This document shows positions 1 to 8,158 of a stretch of DNA of 32,988 nt, in pieces. The first letter of the stretch is position 1. Every line of letters starts with the position of its first letter. Source of the stretch: Oscillospiraceae bacterium (GTDB taxonomy: Bacteria; Bacillota; Clostridia; Oscillospirales; Acutalibacteraceae); contig JAFLUO010000004.1 in assembly GCA_022508705.1 (NCBI GenBank), positions 1 through 32,988 on the forward strand, in the 5' to 3' direction. The notes under the pieces were generated by a model, which saw only the letters and a list, made by a program, of their open reading frames with translations, made no database searches and was not told the origin of the DNA. The position numbers were made by a program, and so were the translations under genes.

Positions 1-446
1 GGAGTCATAAAGTTTGCAACCATATTAAGACAACCGCAGAAGTTAGTTGCTATTGCCCAGCCGAGTGCTACTATTAAAAGATATGCAAAAAGCATATTGT
101 CGGAAAGCCCTTTGGGTGCTATAAAGCTAAGAACTAAAAGAACACCTGCCGGAATAGTTGCGAATGTTATAAGCGGACGAAATTTGCCTGACTTTGAAGG
201 CTTTCTTCCGTCAATATACATTGAAATAAAGAAGTTAATAATAAATCCTGCAACAGGAAGAATACTGTTGAAAAGAGAAATATAATCTTTGTGTATTTGC
301 AATACATCGGACAGATAAATACTCCTGTAATTACCTATCATACCTGTCATCATGGTGTAGAAGAAAACCGATGCAACATACATAACGAATTCAGGCTTTT
401 TAACGTGCTTTTGAGTATTAGAGGTTGTTATTACGTTTTCTGACAT
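1..446 (-). CDS. MFS/GPH-type sugar transporter, N-terminal part (3' end of gene lies outside the window)
   Basis: Reverse-strand frame open from ATG at 446..444 to the window edge: MSENVITTSNTQKHVKKPEFVMYVASVFFYTMMTGMIGNYRSIYLSDVLQIHKDYISLFNSILPVAGFIINFFISMYIDGRKPSKSGKFRPLITFATIPAGVLLV... Hydrophobic and similar in style to the 9950 transporter. SD-like ggtgagg just upstream. Not in the ORF track because it has no stop inside the window. Confidence 0.75.
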   Translation of the reverse strand, partial: MSENVITTSNTQKHVKKPEFVMYVASVFFYTMMTGMIGNYRSIYLSDVLQIHKDYISLFNSILPVAGFIINFFISMYIDGRKPSKSGKFRPLITFATIPAGVLLVLSFIAPKGLSDNMLFAYLLIVALGWAIATNFCGCLNMVANFMT

Positions 447-618
447 AACCCTCACCTTTCAATATATAATATTTCTATTTTACAATACCACTTTTGCGTT
501 TGTTTTTCTATTGACGCAGAAGTAGAATAAAGCGACGAATAATAGTGCAAATGGTACAACGCAGTATTTAATAGCCATTATGACGGAATATAAGACTTGA
601 GTTTGAACATTTCATCAA

Positions 619-647
619 TTTACAAAGCAAGAAAATAATGTTAATAT
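619..647 (+). promoter_or_regulatory. Putative sigma-A promoter for the GH3 gene: TTTACA-N17-TAATAT
   Basis: -35 at 619-624, -10 at 642-647, spacer exactly 17 nt, followed by SD GGAGG and ATG. Confidence 0.5.
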
Positions 648-673
648 AAAATGTAAACTTATTTTGGAGGGTT

Positions 674-3460
674 ATGTTTATGAAAAAGCATGTAAGAAGC
701 ACTGTTGCGGTTATTCTTGCGCTTGTTTTGGCCGTTTTAGCCGCTGTGGGAACGTTTGCCGTTTCCGATATGATAGCAGACGGCACAAAAGAGGACGCAG
801 TAAGAATTGCAAAGCAAATTCAGGCTGAAGGTACTGTCTTAATTGAAAATAAAGACGGTCTTTTGCCTCTTGCAAATAAAAAAGTAAGTGTTTTCGGCGT
901 TACATCATACAATCCCAATTTGGGCGGCGGCGGAAGCGGAAGCATTGAGACCGATGAAGCAATTGACCTTTTTGAAGGTCTTACTGCCGCAGGCATTGAA
1001 TACAACAGCATGGTTTATGACGTTTATAAGAGCTATATTGCAGATAAAACGTCGTCAAGCTTTGATAATCCGCTTTTAAGTATGGTAGCAGGTCTTCTCG
1101 GCTCATCTATTGACGAGCTTCCCGTTGAAGAAATCGGTCAGAGTGCTTTTAACAGCGCAAAGAGCTTTTCAGACACCGCCATAATTACATTTGGTAAAGC
1201 AGGCAGTGAAATGTCAGATCTTTCTGCAGACGATCTTCGCCTTTCAGCCGTTGAAAAAGAATTGCTTGAAAAGGTTTGCGCTGAATTTTCCAATGTTATT
1301 GTAATTTTCAACAGCTCAAATATCTACGAAATGGATTGGATTGAGGACTACCCCAGCATTAAAGCTGTTCTTCTTACCTGGCTTACGGGTGAGGTAGGGC
1401 TGGACTCCGTAGCAAAGATTATTTCAGGCGACGTTAACCCTTCGGGCAAGCTTCCCGATTCAATAGCTTACAAAATCGAAGATTACCCCACAACTCCAAA
1501 CTTCGGCTCGTTCAAATACAAAAATACTTTAGTTAAGAGCTTTGTAAATTATGCTGAAGATATTTATTTGGGTTACAGATATTTTGAGACCTTTGCCCCT
1601 GAAAAGGTAATGTACCCCTTCGGCTACGGTCTTTCATATACTACATTTGACTGGGAGCCCGTAAGTTATTCCGATTCGGGAGATAACATTACCGTAAAGG
1701 TTAAGGTTACAAACACAGGCTCAGTTGCAGGCAAAGACGTGGTTGAGGTCTATTTTTCAGCACCGTACACCAAGGGCGGAATTGAAAAGAGCGCCGTTGA
1801 GCTTGCAGGCTACGCAAAAACGGGCGAGCTTGACCCTGGAAAGAGCGAAATGGTAACTGTAACATTCGCTAAGAGAGATATGTCGTCTTATTCCGAAAAA
1901 GAGCAGGCTTATGTTCTGGAAAAGGGTAACTATGAAATAAAAATCGGCCATTCCTGCCGTGATTTTGAGGCGGTATATAACTATAAAGCCGCATCAACAA
2001 AGATTTACAAGACAGACGACGTAACAGGTAAGGAAATCAAAAATCTTTTCGGAGATATTAGAGGGGATTTCCCGCTTCTTTCAAGAGCAGGCACAGAGAC
2101 TATGCCCCTTGCTCCCACAAATTTTGTTGCTCCCGATGAGGTTTTGAACTGCGACGTAAGACCCGACGCCATTGAGGGCGAGGTTCCCAAAACAGGCGTA
2201 AATTATGAATCCGGCGTTATCAAGCTTGCAGACGTTTATGCAGACGAATCCCTTTGGGATGCTTACCTTGACCAATTCACGCTTCAGGAAATGATTGACC
2301 TTATTTGCGAGGGCGGCTACAGAACAGAAGCGGTTGAACGTCTCGGACTTCCTGCTACTGTTGACAATGACGGCCCCGGTGCAGTTAAAGGCGACGGCGG
2401 ACTTCTTTACAGTGACACAGGTCTTGGCTTCCCTGCTGAAACCGTTATTGCGGCAACATGGAATGATGCGTTGGCAGAAGAGTACGGCGAGGTTATGGGT
2501 CAGCAGGCAGCAGAGCTTGGGGTTCACGTTTGGTATGCGCCGGGCTGTAACCTTCACCGTCATCCCTGCGGCGGCAGAAACTTTGAGTATTTTTCAGAAG
2601 ATCCGCTTCTTTCGGGCAAAATGGCTGCCGCTGTTATCAGAGGCGCACAGTCAAAGGGCATAATTCCAACGGTTAAGCATTTTGTTTGCGACGAGCAGGA
2701 AACAAATAAGCTTTCTTACGGTATTTTTACTTGGCTTTCAGAGCAAGCACTTCGTGAGCTTTACCTTCGCCCCTTTGAAATAGCAGTTAAAGAGGGTCAT
2801 GCAAAGGGAATTATGACAGCATATAACCGTATAGGACCGTACTGGTGCAGCGGTTACAAAACTCTTGTTACGGATCTTCTTTGCGACGAATGGGGATATG
2901 ACGGATTTATTGTAACAGACGCTTACATCAATGTTACGGGCAGCGGATATATGGACCCTGTTCTTGCAATTTACGCCGGCAACGATGCACTTCTTACGTC
3001 GCTTTGGTATTTTGCAGAAAAGATTCAGTTCCAGATAAATATTAAAGCAACCTATCAGAAAGACCCCGTAGGCTTCGGTCAGGCGCTCAGAAACAGCACC
3101 TACGGCATTTGTAAAATGGTTATGCAAACTGCGGCATTTGACCCGACAGATACCACAGGAAACAAGGGCGGTGCAATTCTCGACTATGAAAACGAGGATA
3201 TTGTAAATTCTCACAACCCGTTAACACCCGATAATGAACCGACAAATCCCGCAAATCCCGAAAATCCGACAGATACTGAAAATCCAAGCAATGTGGGTGA
3301 TCCGAATACACCCAACACAGCAGTCGGAACAAATAATAAATTTACAGCTAAAAAGGTGGTAACGGTGGCAGCAGTTGCGGCTTCGGTTGCGGCAATTGCA
3401 GGCGTAACAGTGTTTGCTGTAAAACGCAAAAAAGAAGAGGAAGAAATTCCGCAGAAATAA
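674..3460 (+). CDS. Glycoside hydrolase family 3 (beta-glucosidase-like), inverted domain order, with N-terminal signal/TM and C-terminal TM anchor
   Basis: 928 aa. The (alpha/beta)6 GH3 C domain and Fn3-like domain (YPFGYGLSYTTF) come first. The TIM-barrel GH3 N domain motifs follow (CNLHRHPCGGRNFEYFSEDP, KHFVCDEQETNK, GFIVTDAY). C-terminal Pro/Asn-rich linker, then VVTVAAVAASVAAIAGVTVFAVKRKKEEEE. SD ggagg at about 665-669. Confidence 0.93.
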   Translation: MFMKKHVRSTVAVILALVLAVLAAVGTFAVSDMIADGTKEDAVRIAKQIQAEGTVLIENKDGLLPLANKKVSVFGVTSYNPNLGGGGSGSIETDEAIDLFEGLTAAGIEYNSMVYDVYKSYIADKTSSSFDNPLLSMVAGLLGSSIDELPVEEIGQSAFNSAKSFSDTAIITFGKAGSEMSDLSADDLRLSAVEKELLEKVCAEFSNVIVIFNSSNIYEMDWIEDYPSIKAVLLTWLTGEVGLDSVAKIISGDVNPSGKLPDSIAYKIEDYPTTPNFGSFKYKNTLVKSFVNYAEDIYLGYRYFETFAPEKVMYPFGYGLSYTTFDWEPVSYSDSGDNITVKVKVTNTGSVAGKDVVEVYFSAPYTKGGIEKSAVELAGYAKTGELDPGKSEMVTVTFAKRDMSSYSEKEQAYVLEKGNYEIKIGHSCRDFEAVYNYKAASTKIYKTDDVTGKEIKNLFGDIRGDFPLLSRAGTETMPLAPTNFVAPDEVLNCDVRPDAIEGEVPKTGVNYESGVIKLADVYADESLWDAYLDQFTLQEMIDLICEGGYRTEAVERLGLPATVDNDGPGAVKGDGGLLYSDTGLGFPAETVIAATWNDALAEEYGEVMGQQAAELGVHVWYAPGCNLHRHPCGGRNFEYFSEDPLLSGKMAAAVIRGAQSKGIIPTVKHFVCDEQETNKLSYGIFTWLSEQALRELYLRPFEIAVKEGHAKGIMTAYNRIGPYWCSGYKTLVTDLLCDEWGYDGFIVTDAYINVTGSGYMDPVLAIYAGNDALLTSLWYFAEKIQFQINIKATYQKDPVGFGQALRNSTYGICKMVMQTAAFDPTDTTGNKGGAILDYENEDIVNSHNPLTPDNEPTNPANPENPTDTENPSNVGDPNTPNTAVGTNNKFTAKKVVTVAAVAASVAAIAGVTVFAVKRKKEEEEIPQK

Positions 3461-3495
3461 AAAGTAAACAATAACAAACTAAAAGGGGTGGCATT

Positions 3496-5172
3496 ATGTA
3501 TAATTTTTACGCAGAAATCAGCAAAGAGGGCGCAATTAGCGGTCACAGCACTTTGGAGAACGAAGATTTTGTTTTTGATTTTTCTGAAAGCGACGGCAAA
3601 ATTAAAGGAACGGTTACGGCTCTTACGGACTTTACCTTCCGTTCAATTTCACTTACAACAGAGCGTGAATTCGGCTTTGATGATTTGTTTTACGCTAACG
3701 GTTATCAGTCCTGGACAACGTCAAGGGAATTTTGCCAAAGCGATTATCTTCACGGCATAATTAAGTTTAGTAAAATTTCAAAATTTACAGAGGATTTAGC
3801 GTCTGTCACAGGGGATTATAAATTTGCTTCCTATGGAGAAACAGGCGTATTCCATTCTTATACGTATTGCTATTTCAGAAAGCGTGGACAAAGGGGAATA
3901 ACTCTTTACGGCTCAAAAACCGAAAGAAAAGGATTTACGGTTTTTGAAACCGATATGAACAAAAATACGTTCAAGATTTATAAGGATATAGAGGGCGTTT
4001 CCCTTAAAGCAGGGGAAACCTATGAGGTGTTTGACATTATCGAGCTTACGGGCGATTTTGACAATGTAATGGACGATTATTTCTTCGGATTTGTAGGTTG
4101 CAAAAAGCCGAGAGAAAGGCACTTGGCAGGCTATACATCTTGGTATAACTATTTCCAAAAAATCAACGAGCAAATAATCTTGCGTGACCTTAACGGAATG
4201 GACAGAGCCCAAGAAGAGGTTAACATTTTCCAGATTGACGACGGTTATGAATCTGCTGTGGGCGATTGGCTCAGGGTAGATGCTGAAAAATTCCCCAACG
4301 GAATGAAATATATTGCAGATAAAATTCACGAAAAAGGCTATAAAGCAGGAATTTGGCTGGCGCCCTTTAATGCACAAAGAAGCTCTGCCATTTTAGCCGC
4401 CCACCCAGATTGGGTAATTCATGATAATGAAACGGGCAAACCGCTCTTAGGGTGCCCGGGCTGGGGCGGCGCTTATACCTTTGATATTTACAATGAGGAA
4501 TTCAAAGCCTATCTTAAAACTGTATTTGACACATATCTTAACGATTGGGGTTATGATATGGTCAAACTCGATTTCCTTTATTCACAGTGTATGCAGCCAC
4601 GAAACGGCAAATCAAGAGGCGAAATAATGTGCGATGCAGTCGATTTGCTTCGTGAGCTTGTGGGCGATAAGCTCATTCTCGGCTGCGGTGTTCCGCTGGG
4701 CGCATGCATAGGTATATTTGATGCCTGCCGAATAGGCTGTGACGCAAACAAGAATTTTGTAGAGCCATTTTACAATAAACTCGGTTTAAACTGTGAGCTT
4801 CCGTCATGTCAGAATGCAATAAATAACGCGATTTTCCGCAGTCATCTTGACGGCAGAGCATTCACCAGCGACCCTGACGTTTTCTTCCTTCGTAACACGA
4901 ATATTAAATTCAATTTACAGCAAAAACTGCTCCTCGGCAAAATCAATGCAGTTTGCGGAAATGTTCTTTTCGTATCTGACAATGCAGGCGATTACGATGA
5001 ACAAACAGTCGCTTATTTAAAGGATTTCTTTAAGGATAAGGATTATAAAATTAAGATGGCGGAGTATGTGAGCCGAGATGTTATCTTGCTTGAATTTTCC
5101 GAGGACGGAGTAGAAAAACAGCTTAAATTCAACATTAAAAACGGCAACAGCAATATAGGAAAAGTTTTGTAA
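3496..5172 (+). CDS. GH36-type alpha-galactosidase-like glycoside hydrolase
   Basis: 558 aa with NGYQSWT, GYTSWYNYF, FQIDDGYE, GDWLRVDAEKFPNGMKYIADKIHEKGYKAGIWLAPF and the nucleophile motif KLDFLY. SD aagggg upstream. Confidence 0.9.
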   Translation: MYNFYAEISKEGAISGHSTLENEDFVFDFSESDGKIKGTVTALTDFTFRSISLTTEREFGFDDLFYANGYQSWTTSREFCQSDYLHGIIKFSKISKFTEDLASVTGDYKFASYGETGVFHSYTYCYFRKRGQRGITLYGSKTERKGFTVFETDMNKNTFKIYKDIEGVSLKAGETYEVFDIIELTGDFDNVMDDYFFGFVGCKKPRERHLAGYTSWYNYFQKINEQIILRDLNGMDRAQEEVNIFQIDDGYESAVGDWLRVDAEKFPNGMKYIADKIHEKGYKAGIWLAPFNAQRSSAILAAHPDWVIHDNETGKPLLGCPGWGGAYTFDIYNEEFKAYLKTVFDTYLNDWGYDMVKLDFLYSQCMQPRNGKSRGEIMCDAVDLLRELVGDKLILGCGVPLGACIGIFDACRIGCDANKNFVEPFYNKLGLNCELPSCQNAINNAIFRSHLDGRAFTSDPDVFFLRNTNIKFNLQQKLLLGKINAVCGNVLFVSDNAGDYDEQTVAYLKDFFKDKDYKIKMAEYVSRDVILLEFSEDGVEKQLKFNIKNGNSNIGKVL

Positions 5173-5173
5173 A

Positions 5174-6544
5174 ATGATTAAAATTGCGGTAATCGGCGGC
5201 GGTGGAGTTCGCTCAATGTTCTTGGCAAAAAGCATAGCCAACAGAGCAAAAGATTTAAACATAACGGAGCTTGTCTTTATGGACAACGATTCCGAAAAAT
5301 TAAATATTTACGGCAAAATGGCTAAAGAAGTTGCAAAAAGGCTTGCACCCTATATGAAATTTTCTTTGACGGAAGACCCCATTGAAGCCGTAAGCGGTGC
5401 GGATTATGTAATAACCACCATTCGTGCAGGCGGCGACAAAATGCGGTGCCGTGATGAGCGAATCGCACTTGATATGGGATGTTTAGGGCAGGAAACAACG
5501 GGTGCGGCAGGTTTTTCCTTTGCCATGCGCAGTATTCCCGCGTTGGCGCAGTATTGTGAATATGTCAAAAAATACGCGAAGCCTGCTTGCAAGGTTTTCA
5601 ATTTTACCAATCCTGCCGGGGTGGTGTCGCAAACCCTTCGTGATATGGGCTATGATTTCACCTTCGGTATATGCGACGCCCCCTCGGGTATGCTTCGCTC
5701 ATTTGAGGAGTTTTTGGGTTTGCCTTTAGGCTCAACTGAGGCTTTTTGCTACGGGCTTAACCACCTTTCATTTTTTAATGAGATAATTTCTAACGGCGAA
5801 AATGTTGTTCCGAAGCTAATAGACAGTGACGGTGCTTATAAACAAACCGATTTAAGATATTTCAAAAAAGAGGATTTACTCAAAAAGCAGTTTATCCCCA
5901 ATGAATATCTGTACTATTTTTATGAGCCTGAAAAATCTGTTCAAAATATTTTGAATGCGCCAATGACCCGCGGCGAGCAGATAGAAAAAATCAACCGTGC
6001 AATGACGGCGGCGCTTAAAAATATTGATATTGAAAATGATTTTCAAAAGGCGCTGGAGATTTTTGAGCATTATTACGGCATGCGTGAAAACTCCTATATG
6101 GCAAGCGAAACGGGCGAAAAGCGTGACAAAAATTATAAATTTGACATTTACGCTCCCGATGACGGCGGTTATGCAGGCGTGGCTTTGGGAATAGTTGACG
6201 CACTTATTTCAAAAACCGAGAAAACCGTTATTGCCTGCGTGCCTAATAAAAATAAGGCGCTTGATTTTCTTTGTGAAACAGATACAGTTGAAATATCCTG
6301 TAAGATAATAGACGGGGAAGCAGTACCGCTTTCGCCAAAGATAGTTTCCGACGAAAACAAAGAGCTGATTTTAGCAGTCAAAGAATACGAAAGACTGGCG
6401 TCAAAGGCAATTCGCTTGCACGATAGACAGTCGGCAATAGAGGCACTGACGGTTCATCCGCTGGTCCACAACAGAGAAGCGGCGGAAAAGCTTACGGAAA
6501 AATACGGCGAACTCAATAAAGATTATTTCGGAGAATGGATATGA
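5174..6544 (+). CDS. GH4 family (NAD-dependent) 6-phospho-glycosidase/alpha-glycosidase-like enzyme
   Basis: 456 aa. N-terminal Rossmann motif IAVIGGGGVRS, LGQETTGAAGF, NFTNPAGVVSQ, metal-ligand type ICDAPSGM and GLNHLSFF. Starts 1 nt after the GH36 stop. Confidence 0.88.
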   Translation: MIKIAVIGGGGVRSMFLAKSIANRAKDLNITELVFMDNDSEKLNIYGKMAKEVAKRLAPYMKFSLTEDPIEAVSGADYVITTIRAGGDKMRCRDERIALDMGCLGQETTGAAGFSFAMRSIPALAQYCEYVKKYAKPACKVFNFTNPAGVVSQTLRDMGYDFTFGICDAPSGMLRSFEEFLGLPLGSTEAFCYGLNHLSFFNEIISNGENVVPKLIDSDGAYKQTDLRYFKKEDLLKKQFIPNEYLYYFYEPEKSVQNILNAPMTRGEQIEKINRAMTAALKNIDIENDFQKALEIFEHYYGMRENSYMASETGEKRDKNYKFDIYAPDDGGYAGVALGIVDALISKTEKTVIACVPNKNKALDFLCETDTVEISCKIIDGEAVPLSPKIVSDENKELILAVKEYERLASKAIRLHDRQSAIEALTVHPLVHNREAAEKLTEKYGELNKDYFGEWI

Positions 6545-7449
6545 AAGATTTTGTTGCGGCATTCGGAAAACTGAATTGCGATTTGCTTTTTGCAGGCATG
6601 CCACGCATCCCAAACGAGGGAGAAGAGATATATTCAAAGGATTTTAAAGTGTGCCTTGGCGGCGGACTGCCTGCCACCATGATAAACTGCGCAAGGCTGG
6701 GCGTTCCTGCAAAGCTTGGCACGTTTTTAGGGGAAGATATGTTCTCCGATTTTGCAAAGGGTGAGCTTTTGAAATACGGCGTAGAATATGTGCCCTTTAA
6801 AAGCAATTCTTATCCCCTTAACATTACGTCTGCAATTATCACCGAACGGGACAGAACCTTTGTGTCCTATGGCGGAACGGAAAATTACAGCGATGAGATG
6901 CTTGAAAAGATTTACGGGGTATTAAAGGGCGCAAAAATTGTTGCCATGCAGGAGAAAATCCTGCCCGTTTATGAACAGCTGAAAAAAGACGGAACTGTTT
7001 TAGTGCTGGATACTGGCTATTCAGAAGATATGTCAATTGATAATTTGCGTGACTACATAAAGATTGCCGACTATTACACGCCGAATATTGACGAAACTGA
7101 AAAAATCACGGGAACAAGAGATTACAAAAAAGCTCTCGACTTTCTCCGTGATTATTTTGAAAAGCCCATAGTAAAGCTTGGCCGTGAGGGCTGTGCGGGC
7201 TTTGACGGCGATTATTTTGTTGTTCCCGAAATTGAAGAGTTTTCATGTGTTGATGCAACGGGCGCAGGAGATGCTTTTCTTTCAGGGTTTATTACTGGGC
7301 TTTATAATGGTGATGATTTTCGCAAATGTATTCTTATGGGCAATATTACAGGCGGAAAGTGCGTAACCGGAGTGGGCTGTCTTACGGAATATTTAACAAA
7401 AGACGAGCTAAATCATTATATAAAAAGATACTTTACTAAAATATTGTGA
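6541..7449 (+). CDS. PfkB/ribokinase-family carbohydrate kinase
   Basis: PfkB signature CVDATGAGDAFLSGF and N-terminal CLGGGLPATMINCARLG. The ORF track starts at 6535. ATG 6541 overlaps the GH4 stop (ATGA) and has GGAG at 6530-6533 with better spacing. Confidence 0.88.
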   Translation: MKDFVAAFGKLNCDLLFAGMPRIPNEGEEIYSKDFKVCLGGGLPATMINCARLGVPAKLGTFLGEDMFSDFAKGELLKYGVEYVPFKSNSYPLNITSAIITERDRTFVSYGGTENYSDEMLEKIYGVLKGAKIVAMQEKILPVYEQLKKDGTVLVLDTGYSEDMSIDNLRDYIKIADYYTPNIDETEKITGTRDYKKALDFLRDYFEKPIVKLGREGCAGFDGDYFVVPEIEEFSCVDATGAGDAFLSGFITGLYNGDDFRKCILMGNITGGKCVTGVGCLTEYLTKDELNHYIKRYFTKIL

Positions 7450-7503
7450 TATGATAAAATTATTTAAATAAATGTTTGAGGAGGAATTGTTCTGGACCTC
7501 AAA

Positions 7504-8145
7504 ATGCATCATAAACTGACATTTGACAATATTCCGCCTGAAAAGCGTGCAAGGGTAATTGATGCGGCAACTAAGGAATTTGCAAAAAAAGGTTATCACG
7601 ACGCCTCTGTCAGCAGTATTGCGGCGAAAGCCGGAATTAGTGTCGGGGCAATTTACAAGTATTTTGAAAACAAACAGGATTTGTTTTTGACAATAATTGA
7701 CGAGAGCATTGTCCGTATCGAAAATCTTTTGTTGGGTCTTGCCAAAACAGACGAAGACGTAATGATAAAGGTTGAGAAAATTCTCCGTGAAATAATATCT
7801 GTTTCACGGGAGGACGGAGTTTTAATAAACCTTTACAATTCAATGACATCAATAAACGACAAAAAGCTTGCAAGTCAGTTTGCCAAGGAAATGGAGCAGA
7901 TTACCGCCGAAATTTACACCCGTGCCATTATTGAGGGGCAGGCAAACGGAGAGATACGCAAAGATATTGACCCAAAGGTTGCCGCGTTTTTAATTGACGA
8001 TTTATTTATGTCGTTACAATTTTCATTTGCAAACGATTATTATATTCAGCGTTTTAAGATTTATTGCGGGGAAAACGCAATAGACAAAGACGAGTTTATA
8101 ATTCACGAAGTTCTTAAATTTGTTAAATCCGCACTTAAAGTATAA
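7504..8145 (+). CDS. TetR/AcrR-family transcriptional regulator
   Basis: 213 aa. Canonical TetR HTH: RARVIDAATKEFAKKGYHDASVSSIAAKAGISVGAIYKYFENKQDLF. Start codon uncertain (see findings). Confidence 0.9.
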   Translation: MHHKLTFDNIPPEKRARVIDAATKEFAKKGYHDASVSSIAAKAGISVGAIYKYFENKQDLFLTIIDESIVRIENLLLGLAKTDEDVMIKVEKILREIISVSREDGVLINLYNSMTSINDKKLASQFAKEMEQITAEIYTRAIIEGQANGEIRKDIDPKVAAFLIDDLFMSLQFSFANDYYIQRFKIYCGENAIDKDEFIIHEVLKFVKSALKV

Positions 8146-8158
8146 AGGAGAATGTGAT

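Noticed and set aside
2081-2563. 160-aa minus-strand ORF (and 2738..3214, 3211..3546) antisense to GH3
   Set aside because: No recognisable domains or RBS; composition is what a complementary frame of a well-supported coding gene yields.
3230-3320. Pro/Asn repeat (NPANPENPTDTENPSN...) as a nucleotide repeat or CRISPR-like array
   Set aside because: It is a low-complexity protein linker within the GH3 ORF without regular repeat-spacer structure.
5404-5610. Possible frameshift/pseudogenisation in the sugar block suggested by overlapping ORFs
   Set aside because: All main genes have uninterrupted, full-length-looking frames with conserved motifs to their ends.
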